Shown in pieces: positions 1 to 5,043 of a DNA stretch of 5,043 nt. The position numbers and the translations under genes were made by a program. This stretch comes from Actinomycetes bacterium (GTDB taxonomy: Bacteria > Actinomycetota > Acidimicrobiia > Acidimicrobiales > RAAP-2): contig JAJYMD010000405.1 in assembly GCA_021787255.1 (NCBI GenBank), forward strand, positions 1-5,043, in the 5' to 3' direction. Positions within the stretch are counted from its first letter, which is position 1; each line of letters begins with the position of its first letter. Under the pieces are notes generated by a model that did not search any database, was not told the DNA's origin, and saw nothing but the letters and a program-made list of their open reading frames with translations.

Positions 1-786
1 GGCGAGGAACTCCAGGGCGAGAGCCGACACGAACGCGACCCGCAGGGTGCTGAGCGTCGTGCGGCGCAGCCCCTCGGTCGCCTCGGCCACCTCCCGCCGG
101 CCGTGGGCCTCCCTCCCGAAGGCGCGCAGCGTCGGCAGCCCTCGCAGCATGTCCAAGAACCGTGCCGAGAGCGACGCGAGCCTGCGCCACTGCTGGCGGG
201 TGCGGGAAGCCGACTCGCGTCCGAAGTGGACCATCGCGACCGGGACGAGCGCGGCGAGCGCGAAGAGGACGAGGAATGAGAGCCAGTCCGCGCTCGCCAC
301 CCATGCGAGGATCCCGACGGGAGCGAGCGCCGCGAGCACCGCCTGAGGCAGGTACTTCCCGAAGTAGCTGGTCAGCACGGTCGTGCCGCGGGTCGCGGCG
401 AGCGACAGCTCCCCGGCGCGCTCGCCGCCCAGCCAGACCGGGCCGAGGTCGAGCGCGTGGCGCAGGAGCTGCCGGCGCAGCGACGAGGTGACCGTCGTCG
501 CCGTCCGCTGGGCCGCGGCTTCGCCCGCCCAGCCGAAGAGTGCCCGGGCGGCGAACGCCGACGCGATGCCGCCGAGGCGGGGGGCGACGACGGCGAGCGT
601 CGCCCCGTGGAGGACGACCGCCGAGATCACGGAGGCGAGCAGGACGGCCTGCGCGACGACGCAGAACGTCGACGCGAGCCCGACGCCCACCGCGATGGCA
701 AGAGACCGACGCGTCGCCGAGACCCGGGCGGCCAGACGGCGGTCGACCAACACGGCGCGGCGCCGCTCGACGGCGGTGCTGGACAT
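1..786 (-). CDS. cydD: CydD, thiol-reductant ABC exporter subunit (partial: N-terminal membrane domain)
   Basis: Membrane half of a CydD-type ABC exporter. CydDC moves cysteine/glutathione-type reductants across the inner membrane and is needed for assembly of cytochrome bd oxidase. The visible 262 codons run from an ATG at 786 off the left edge, so the ATP-binding domain (Walker A/B) is not in view. A basic N-terminus (residues 8-28) precedes hydrophobic stretches at about 29-60, 62-86, 148-165 and 168-187, as expected for a type-1 exporter transmembrane domain. Family marks seen are 'GKYLPQ' (143-148) followed by a Pro-containing helix, 'ADWLS' (166-170), and 'RFLDMLRGLPTLRAFGRE' (209-226), which is highly typical of CydD. 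There is no clear Shine-Dalgarno before the ATG; a GTG at codon 12 is an alternative start. It lies 100 bp downstream of an LLM oxidoreductase on the same strand, so co-transcription is possible but unproven. CydC should lie beyond the left edge or be fused to it. The CydD rather than CydC assignment is likely, not certain. Confidence 0.82.
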   Translation of the reverse strand, partial: MSSTAVERRRAVLVDRRLAARVSATRRSLAIAVGVGLASTFCVVAQAVLLASVISAVVLHGATLAVVAPRLGGIASAFAARALFGWAGEAAAQRTATTVTSSLRRQLLRHALDLGPVWLGGERAGELSLAATRGTTVLTSYFGKYLPQAVLAALAPVGILAWVASADWLSFLVLFALAALVPVAMVHFGRESASRTRQQWRRLASLSARFLDMLRGLPTLRAFGREAHGRREVAEATEGLRRTTLSTLRVAFVSALALEFLA

Positions 787-851
787 GTGCCCGCGAAGCT
801 ACCGCCGCGGCGCCGCCAGCCGACAGGCAGCGGTCGGCCGAGCGCGCCCTG

Positions 852-884
852 GGGCCAGTCGCGGGCCAGTCGCGGGCCAGTCGT
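852..884. repeat. 11-bp tandem repeat, three copies
   Basis: Three head-to-tail copies of gggccagtcgc lie at 852-862, 863-873 and 874-884. The third copy ends in t instead of c. The array sits just past the stop codon of the LLM oxidoreductase (887-889) and before the cydD start, inside the 100-bp gap 787-886. It is non-coding on the strand of the flanking genes. A weak 6-bp inverted repeat (gccgac at 819-824, gtcggc at 833-838, 8-base loop) lies nearby on the cydD side. Neither has a U-tract, so I do not call a terminator. Function unknown; replication slippage would explain the array. Confidence 0.8.
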
Positions 885-886
885 CG

Positions 887-1918
887 TCAGTCGGCCTCGA
901 GAGCCCGCGCCACCTCGCCCCAGCGCCCGAGCGCCATCGGGTCCTCCTCGAGCGATGTCGTCGTCAGGTAGGACACGACGCGCGTCGCGATCCCTCCGTA
1001 GCGCGCCCGGAGCGCGTCCGCCAGCTCGTCCCAGCGAGCGATCACCGCGAAGTGCCCGAGCATCTCGTCGCTGACGACCTCGGACATGGCGGCGACATCC
1101 CCGCGACGCAGCAGCTCGTTCAGCCGAGCGGACGTGCCCTCGTAGCCGAGGTCGTCGAACTGGAAGGCATAGTTGCGCGTGGCGCCGTAGAAGGCCACCT
1201 TGGCACGGGCACGCTCGAGGAGCGGCGCGCGCGCCTCGGGGGTGTCACCGGGCACTGCGAACACCGGCACGGTGAGCTCGACCGAGGCAGTCGTCCGGCC
1301 GGCCGTGGCGGCACCTCGTGCGACCGCAGGAAGGAGCCGCCCTCGCAGGTACCGAGAGGAGTGCAACGGATGCACGTGGATGCCGTCGGCGACCTCGGCG
1401 GCCATGGCGCACATCCACGGGTTGACCGCTGCCACGTCGATCTTGACGTCGCCGTGCGCGTGGGGTCGCGGGGTCCACGCTTCCGGGAGGAGCGAGAGCT
1501 CGTAGTAGGGACCGTGGTGGGCGAGCGGCTCCTCGCGGCGGAAGGCGCGCAGACAGGCCTTGACGGCTTGCACGTAGTCGCGCATCCTCGGACCTGGGGG
1601 TTCGAACGGCGCCCCGTAGCGGCGCTCGACGTGGGCGCGCACCTGGGTGCCCAAGCCGAGACGGAAGCGGCCCGAGGTGAGGTCCGCGAGCTCCCACGCG
1701 AGCTGGGCCGTCACCATCGGGCTGCGCGCGAAGGCGACGGCGATCCCGGTCATGAGCTCCATGCGGGCGGTCGCGCTGGCAGCAGCCGCGACCGAGATCC
1801 AAGGAGCCTGTCTGGTCTCCGTGAAGACGATCCCGGAGAAGCCCGCGTCCTCTGCACCCCGCGCGAGGGACGCGACCCGCTCCCAGGGCTCCCCGTCGAC
1901 CATGAGCGCGAGTCGCAC
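887..1918 (-). CDS. LLM-class F420-dependent oxidoreductase, MSMEG_2256/TIGR03617-like
   Basis: Predicted cytoplasmic luciferase-like (beta/alpha)8-barrel flavin/F420 oxidoreductase of 343 aa, close to the usual length for its group. Such enzymes transfer hydride between coenzyme F420 and an organic substrate; the substrate here is unknown. Visible marks are 'EDAGFSGIVFTETR' (23-36), 'IAVAFARSPM' (59-68) followed by 'AWELADLTSGRFRLGLGTQV' (74-93), 'RMRDYVQAVKA' (111-121), and a Pro/His segment around 'ADGIHVHPLHSSRYL' (177-191). This pattern recalls the MSMEG_2256-type family (TIGR03617), where a GRF.LGLGTQVRAH.ERR block is characteristic. The start is GTG at 1918, supported by AGGAGG six bases upstream; the internal ATG at codon 6 is a weaker choice. 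It is the second gene of a leftward pair, 33 bp after the upstream LLM gene, so the two are probably co-transcribed. Family call is strong; F420 rather than FMN use is inferred from the family. Confidence 0.88.
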   Translation of the reverse strand: MRLALMVDGEPWERVASLARGAEDAGFSGIVFTETRQAPWISVAAAASATARMELMTGIAVAFARSPMVTAQLAWELADLTSGRFRLGLGTQVRAHVERRYGAPFEPPGPRMRDYVQAVKACLRAFRREEPLAHHGPYYELSLLPEAWTPRPHAHGDVKIDVAAVNPWMCAMAAEVADGIHVHPLHSSRYLRGRLLPAVARGAATAGRTTASVELTVPVFAVPGDTPEARAPLLERARAKVAFYGATRNYAFQFDDLGYEGTSARLNELLRRGDVAAMSEVVSDEMLGHFAVIARWDELADALRARYGGIATRVVSYLTTTSLEEDPMALGRWGEVARALEAD

Positions 1919-1924
1919 GTCACT

Positions 1925-1930
1925 CCTCCT
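1925..1930 (-). promoter_or_regulatory. Shine-Dalgarno deciding the GTG start of the downstream LLM gene
   Basis: On the minus strand the sequence reads AGGAGG, then AGTGAC, then GTG. This gives a perfect anti-16S match with six-base spacing, so the GTG at 1918 is preferred over the ATG five codons further in. The site lies within the 33-bp gap between the two LLM genes. Confidence 0.75.
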
Positions 1931-1951
1931 GCTGGCTCGTCTGCCGGCCTG

Positions 1952-2866
1952 TCATCCTCGCTCGACGAGCTCGCGCACGGCGAGAAGGCGCTCCAGCTGC
2001 ACGAGGGGTTTCGCAGCTGCGGGCAGCAGCAGGAGCTCCCCGGCGCCGGCCTGCGCGTAGGAAGAGAGCAGCTCCGCCACGCGTGCCGGCGGGCCGTACG
2101 CGCTCCAGCGGTCGACGACGCGAAGCGGCAGGCGGTACTGGGCGTCGAGGGCCGCCGCAACCTCCGTCCGCGCGGCCTCGAGATCCTCGTCGATGTTGAA
2201 CAGGACGAGCATCGCCACTCCCGGTGGGCGGCGGCCCTCGGCCGCCGCCAGCTTCGCGAGCCGTTCGACGGAGCGTCGCACCGTCTCGGCGTCGTGCCAC
2301 ATCCCGATCCATTGGTCGCCGTAGCGAGCCGCACGCTCGAGCGCGGCGTCGCTCCGGCCGCCGACGGAGATCCGCGGCAGCTCGGTCAACGCCGGCCTCA
2401 GGCCATCGACGACCCGGACGCGCACGTGGGGGCCGTCGTGGTCGACCGCCTCACCGCCTAGAAGGTGCGGGAGCAGCTCGAGCATCTCGTCGAGCCGGCG
2501 CCCTCGGCTCGCCCGCGGGACGCCCGCCGCGACGAACTCCTCGGGAAACTCCCCTCCCACCCCGACCCCGAGCCGCAAGCGCCCCGGGGCGAGGAGCGCG
2601 ATCGTGGCGAGCTGCTTGGCGGTCCACACGAGGTGGCGCAGGCCGAGCTGGAGGACGCTCACGCCGAGCTCGATCCTCTGGGTGACCGCCGCGGCCGCCG
2701 AGAGCGCGCACAGCGAGTCGAGCACCGGCGCGGGTCCGAGAAGGTGGTCGCCGACCCACAGCGCGTCGAAGCCGAGGTCCTCGGCGAGCCGGCAGCTCTC
2801 CACGAGAGGCGGCGGCCGTGTGCCGAAGATGCAGAAGGTGGGGGCAAGCACCCCCCAGCGCAGCAT
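1952..2866 (-). CDS. LLM-class F420-dependent oxidoreductase (second, divergent paralogue)
   Basis: Predicted cytoplasmic luciferase-like barrel enzyme of 304 aa, a typical length for short LLM F420-dependent oxidoreductases. Marks in order: 'MLRWGVLAPTF' (beta-1, 1-11), 'CRLAEDLGFDALWVGDHLL' (25-43), 'TQRIELGVSVLQLGLRH' (62-78), 'KQLATIALLAPGRLRLGVGV' (84-103) with 'GGEFPEEF' after it, and 'LPRISVGGRSDAALERAARY' (173-192) followed by 'GDQWIG'. These are standard for the family: His-Leu near the cofactor site and GR-LGVG-GG-.EF in the barrel. Substrate unknown. The ATG at 2866 places the conserved first strand at the N-terminus but has no good Shine-Dalgarno. A TTG six codons upstream (2884) is preceded by GGAGAGG at seven bases and could be the true start, adding six residues. 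It is first in the leftward series, followed after 33 bp by the other LLM gene, and is divergent from the EPSP-synthase/CoA-ligase fusion. The long frame continuing upstream antisense to that fusion is not coding. Confidence 0.88.
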   Translation of the reverse strand: MLRWGVLAPTFCIFGTRPPPLVESCRLAEDLGFDALWVGDHLLGPAPVLDSLCALSAAAAVTQRIELGVSVLQLGLRHLVWTAKQLATIALLAPGRLRLGVGVGGEFPEEFVAAGVPRASRGRRLDEMLELLPHLLGGEAVDHDGPHVRVRVVDGLRPALTELPRISVGGRSDAALERAARYGDQWIGMWHDAETVRRSVERLAKLAAAEGRRPPGVAMLVLFNIDEDLEAARTEVAAALDAQYRLPLRVVDRWSAYGPPARVAELLSSYAQAGAGELLLLPAAAKPLVQLERLLAVRELVERG

Positions 2867-2886
2867 CGCTGAAGCTTGCGCCAACC

Positions 2887-2931
2887 GGGGACCTCTCCGC
2901 CAGTTTGGCCGGGCCGCCCCGGGAGGTCCCC
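2887..2931 (-). promoter_or_regulatory. Possible leader hairpin covering a ribosome site upstream of the LLM gene
   Basis: Perfect 9-bp inverted repeat: ggggacctc at 2887-2895 and gaggtcccc at 2923-2931, with a 27-base GC-rich loop. In the leftward transcript the promoter-distal (3') arm overlaps the GGAGAGG (2892-2898) that precedes the alternative TTG start at 2884, so folding could mask it. Arms of this length with such a loop can arise by chance in GC-rich DNA; no U-tract is seen. Confidence 0.3.
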
Positions 2932-2953
2932 TGTCGGCGCCACCCGAAGGGCT

Positions 2954-2972
2954 CCTGAGCTGCGAGCTCAGG
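2954..2972. promoter_or_regulatory. Perfect 8-3-8 palindrome, candidate operator in divergent region
   Basis: cctgagct / gcg / agctcagg forms an exact 8-bp inverted repeat around a 3-base centre. It lies in the 207-bp region between the divergent starts at 2866 and 3074, 101 bp before the fusion gene and 87 bp before the LLM gene. Size and symmetry fit a dimeric repressor operator, but no regulator gene is visible in the window. A short hairpin in RNA is the alternative. Confidence 0.4.
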
Positions 2973-3000
2973 CACGGCGAGCCGATCGACGAGCTGCGAG
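2957..3000. repeat. 10-bp direct repeat overlapping the palindrome
   Basis: gagctgcgag occurs at 2957-2966, inside the palindrome, and again at 2991-3000, 34 bp apart start to start. The second copy continues as ttgatg instead of the palindromic ctcagg, so it would be a degenerate second site. It directly abuts the possible -35 box at 3001. Paired sites of this kind suggest regulator binding, but this is inference. Confidence 0.4.
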
Positions 3001-3030
3001 TTGATGGGCGCGGGTGTCCGGGGGTATTGA
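3001..3030 (+). promoter_or_regulatory. Weak candidate promoter for the fusion gene
   Basis: TTGATG (3001-3006), an 18-base spacer, then TATTGA (3025-3030) is a partial match to a housekeeping -35/-10 pair, in one of the few AT-richer patches of the intergenic region. It would start transcription roughly 35 bases before the ATG at 3074. The -10 matches only three of six consensus positions, so this is tentative. A 7-bp inverted repeat (gtccggg 3016-3022, cccggac 3041-3047) flanks the -10. I found no comparably clear promoter for the leftward genes. Confidence 0.25.
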
Positions 3031-3062
3031 ATGGCACGGTCCCGGACGGCGAACGAGCCACA

Positions 3063-3068
3063 AGGGGG
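3063..3068 (+). promoter_or_regulatory. Ribosome-binding site of the fusion gene
   Basis: AGGGGG ends five bases before the ATG at 3074, a reasonable though imperfect Shine-Dalgarno. An in-frame GTG at 3068 lies two codons upstream, inside this G-run, and is a poorer start because it would have no spacing to the same site. Confidence 0.5.
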
Positions 3069-3073
3069 TGCGC

Positions 3074-5043
3074 ATGGCGGCGAAGGTGCTCCGTCTCCTC
3101 GTGAAGCAGGCGGTCGACCCGCTCGAAGGGGCCTTCGAGGTGCCCTGCTCCAAGTACCACGCGCACCGAGCGCTGATCATGGCCTCGCTCACGGAGGGCA
3201 CCACGCGGATCCACGGGCTCTCCGACGCCGGCCACGTCCGGCACACGATCTCGGCGCTTCGCCGTCTCGGGACCAAGATCGACGTCCGCGGTGACACCTT
3301 CGTCGTGGAGGGCGGCCCGTACCACCCGAAGGGCGAGGAGGTGTCCGTCGGCAGCTCGGGGACCACCTTGTACTTCCTGACCGGCCTCCTCTCGCTCTCG
3401 GACGCGCCGGTGACCGTCGTCGCCCAGAAGTACCTCCGCCGACGCCCGATCGGCCCGTTGCTCGAGGCGCTCGCGGGGCTCGGGGTGGAGCTCAGCTCGC
3501 CGAACGCGTGCCCGCCGATCCGTGTCGAGCCGCGCCGGCCGCGTGGAGGGAAGGTGAGCATCGCGGGCACGCTCTCCCAGTGGATCTCGGGGCTCGTGCT
3601 CCTGGCTCCGTTCGCCTCTGGGCCCAGCGTCGTCAGCGTGGAGGGGCCGTTCAACGAGCGGTCCTACGTCGAGCTCACCGTGAGGATGATGCGCGAATTC
3701 GGCCTCGACGTCGAGGTATCCCCCGACGGCCGCCGCTTCGAGATCGAGGGTGGCCAGCGACCGCGCCCCGCGACGCTGACGCTGCCGCCGGACGTCGGGG
3801 CGGCCGCCTTCGGGCTGGCGGTCACCGCGCTCCATCCCTCCGACGTGCTCTTCGGCGGGCTTCCCGCTCTGTCGGGGGCCGAGACGGACCACCCCGAGTC
3901 CGAGCTGCTCGACGTCGTGCGCGCCATGGGGCTTCCCATGTCACGGGATCCGAGGACCGGCATGGTGCGCGTCCGTCACGACGGAGTGAGACTGGAGCCG
4001 ACCGAGGTGGACTGCAGGCGCGTCCCGGACATGCTTCCCGTCCTGTCGGTGCTCGGGACCTTCGCCAAAGGGACCACGGTGCTCGACCACGTGGCCCACG
4101 TGCGGCTGAAGGAGTCGGACCGTGTGGCAGCGATGCTGCAGCTGAACAGGATGGGAGGTCGCCTCGAGCAAAGGGGCGACCGGCTCGTCTGCCAGGGGGT
4201 GGACCACCTGCACGGGGCCGATCTCTCCTCGTTCAACGACCACCGGGTGCTCATGGCGCTGGCGGTGGCCGGCTCGCGGGCAGAGGGCGAGACGCGGCTC
4301 ACCTACCCGAACGCCTACCGCATCTCCTACCCGCGCTTCCTCGAAGAGATGACGGCCGTGGGCGTGCCGATGGCCGTCGAGTCCCCCGCTGGCGTGGGCC
4401 GCTCGGCGCGTGACGCCGCCGGCGAGCGGGCTCGTGCCCGGAGGAGAGCGGACAACTCGGCCCACGAAGCGGCGTTCGAGGCGACGTCCGTCCCGATCGG
4501 CGACCACGTGCGCCGGTGGGCCGCCGAGCGGCCTGCCGATCCCGCGGTGGTCCAGGTGTCCGAGGGCGCCGGCGGCGACCACGTCGTCACCTGGGGGGAG
4601 CTGGACCACGCCGCCGACGCGCTCGCGACGTTCCTCTTGGAGCGCGGCGTCGCGCCAGGCGACCCGGTCGCCTACCAGCTCCCCAACTGCAGCGAGCTCG
4701 TCGTCGTCACGCTTGCTGCGGCTCGTGTCGGGGCGGTGTGCTGCCCGATCATGCCGATCTTCCGTGAGCGCGAGGTGACGCTTGCGTTGCAGCGGTCCCG
4801 TGCGCGTGTGCTCGTCGTGCCCGGAGGCTTCCGGGGGAGGGACTACGTCGCGGAGACCTCCTCGACGCTGTCGCAGGCAAGGCTGGGAGGCCTTCAGGTC
4901 CGCGACGTCGTCGTGGTGGGTGCGGCCGGCGCGCTCGCACGCGTACCTGGACCCGGGTCGTCGACACCTTCGGGCGCACGCCGTGGACCTACCTGGCACC
5001 GCTTCGAAGCGGTGGCCGAGGGTGCGGTCGACCGACGGCTCGT
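3074..5043 (+). CDS. Fusion protein: divergent EPSP synthase (AroA-like) + AMP-forming cyclohexanecarboxylate-type CoA ligase, 3' partial
   Basis: One reading frame is open from ATG 3074 to the right edge (656 codons, no stop). Residues 1-435 form an EPSP synthase-type protein: 'VPCSKYHAHRAL' (23-34), 'GSSGTTL' (93-99), 'RRRPIGPLLEAL' (122-133), 'TLSQWISG' (166-173), 'VPDMLPVL' (317-324), 'FAKGTTVLDHV' (330-340), 'VRLKESDR' (343-350), 'FNDHR' (387-391). E. coli K22, R27, G96, T97, Q171, Y200, D313, K340, E341, R344 and R386 appear kept. R124 is Tyr120, K411 is Ile417, S23 is Tyr28, N94 is Ser94, S197 is Glu195 and N336 is His342. Ordinary EPSP formation is therefore doubtful. Residues 437-472 are an Arg/Ala-rich linker. 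From 473 an adenylate-forming ligase N-domain begins: 'TWGELDHAADALATFLLERG' (506-525), 'VAYQLPN' (532-538), 'AARVGAVCCPIMPIFRERE' (549-567), 'VVPGGFRGRDY' (581-591). This matches the cyclohexanecarboxylate-CoA ligase group. Its ATP-binding motifs lie past the window. Inferred role: making a shikimate-derived carbocyclic acyl-CoA. Domain calls are firm; the reaction is a hypothesis. Confidence 0.85.
   Translation, partial: MAAKVLRLLVKQAVDPLEGAFEVPCSKYHAHRALIMASLTEGTTRIHGLSDAGHVRHTISALRRLGTKIDVRGDTFVVEGGPYHPKGEEVSVGSSGTTLYFLTGLLSLSDAPVTVVAQKYLRRRPIGPLLEALAGLGVELSSPNACPPIRVEPRRPRGGKVSIAGTLSQWISGLVLLAPFASGPSVVSVEGPFNERSYVELTVRMMREFGLDVEVSPDGRRFEIEGGQRPRPATLTLPPDVGAAAFGLAVTALHPSDVLFGGLPALSGAETDHPESELLDVVRAMGLPMSRDPRTGMVRVRHDGVRLEPTEVDCRRVPDMLPVLSVLGTFAKGTTVLDHVAHVRLKESDRVAAMLQLNRMGGRLEQRGDRLVCQGVDHLHGADLSSFNDHRVLMALAVAGSRAEGETRLTYPNAYRISYPRFLEEMTAVGVPMAVESPAGVGRSARDAAGERARARRRADNSAHEAAFEATSVPIGDHVRRWAAERPADPAVVQVSEGAGGDHVVTWGELDHAADALATFLLERGVAPGDPVAYQLPNCSELVVVTLAAARVGAVCCPIMPIFREREVTLALQRSRARVLVVPGGFRGRDYVAETSSTLSQARLGGLQVRDVVVVGAAGALARVPGPGSSTPSGARRGPTWHRFEAVAEGAVDRRL

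Noticed and set aside
819..838. Small hairpin between the LLM gene and cydD as a transcription terminator
   Set aside because: The stem is only 6 bp and no U-run follows on the minus strand, so it is not supportable as an intrinsic terminator.
383..2461. 692-codon open frame on the plus strand
   Set aside because: It lies antisense to cydD and both LLM genes, has Arg/Ala/Pro-rich composition and no family motifs. It is a frame kept open by high GC.
2867..3892. Upstream extension of the minus-strand LLM frame over the start of the fusion gene
   Set aside because: It is antisense to the clearly conserved EPSP synthase domain and is low-complexity, charged and motif-free. The conserved LLM sequence begins at the ATG at 2866.
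3074..4381. Calling the domain a housekeeping aroA
   Set aside because: Positions equivalent to R124 and K411, plus several substrate contacts, are substituted, and the domain is fused to a CoA ligase. A normal 3-phosphoshikimate carboxyvinyltransferase is unlikely.
3508..4413. Plus-strand 301-codon frame ending at TGA 4411-4413 as a separate gene or the true end of the EPSP synthase
   Set aside because: It is in a different phase from the conserved EPSP synthase motifs and shows none itself. The real frame passes through this point without a stop.
3941..4999. 352-codon minus-strand open frame under the fusion gene
   Set aside because: Its translation is rich in Arg/His/Asp with no recognisable domain, and it mirrors the coding strand of the conserved ligase/EPSP synthase frame.
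4490..5043. Independent CoA ligase gene starting at the in-frame GTG at 4508
   Set aside because: There is no stop codon between the EPSP synthase domain and this point and no clear Shine-Dalgarno before it. A continuous fusion is the direct reading.
1..5043. CRISPR array, tRNA/rRNA gene, insertion sequence or attachment site
   Set aside because: I saw no regularly spaced repeats, tRNA-like cloverleaf, transposase motifs or terminal inverted repeats anywhere in the window.

Overview
The window is very GC-rich, with codon third positions dominated by G and C. It carries two F420-dependent luciferase-like (LLM) oxidoreductases and a CydD-type ABC exporter. This points to a high-GC actinomycete-type bacterium (Actinomycetota). 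A lineage such as Acidimicrobiia is possible, but I cannot fix the taxon from sequence alone.

Layout. Three genes read leftward and one reads rightward from a shared intergenic region at about 2867-3073. The leftward series begins with a 304-aa LLM oxidoreductase (2866 to 1952). After 33 bp comes a second, distantly related 343-aa LLM oxidoreductase (1918 to 887) with a strong Shine-Dalgarno. A 100-bp gap containing a three-copy 11-bp tandem repeat follows. The series ends with the first 262 codons of cydD (786 to the left edge). The rightward gene starts at 3074 and stays open to the right edge without a stop.

The rightward gene is the notable one. Its first ~435 residues are an EPSP synthase (AroA) fold protein. 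Without any stop or frame change it continues through a ~37-residue Arg/Ala-rich linker into the N-terminal part of an AMP-forming acyl-CoA ligase. That part most resembles the cyclohexanecarboxylate-CoA ligase group. The EPSP synthase half keeps many shikimate-3-phosphate and catalytic positions but has lost several residues that bind PEP in the classical enzyme (E. coli R124 is Tyr, K411 is Ile) and also S23, N94, S197 and N336. It is therefore unlikely to be the housekeeping AroA.

Working hypothesis (inference). An EPSP-synthase-like domain joined to a cyclohexanecarboxylate-type CoA ligase suggests dehydration or activation of shikimate or a related cyclitol acid into a cyclohexene- or cyclohexadiene-carboxyl-CoA. 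This would parallel the shikimate-to-cyclohexanecarboxyl-CoA route known from ansatrienin/asukamycin producers and from bacteria with omega-cyclohexyl fatty acids. The divergent F420 oxidoreductases could act on ring intermediates, but nothing in the window proves this. The shared intergenic region holds a perfect 8-3-8 palindrome, a 10-bp direct repeat and a possible promoter, so it may be a regulated divergent control region.
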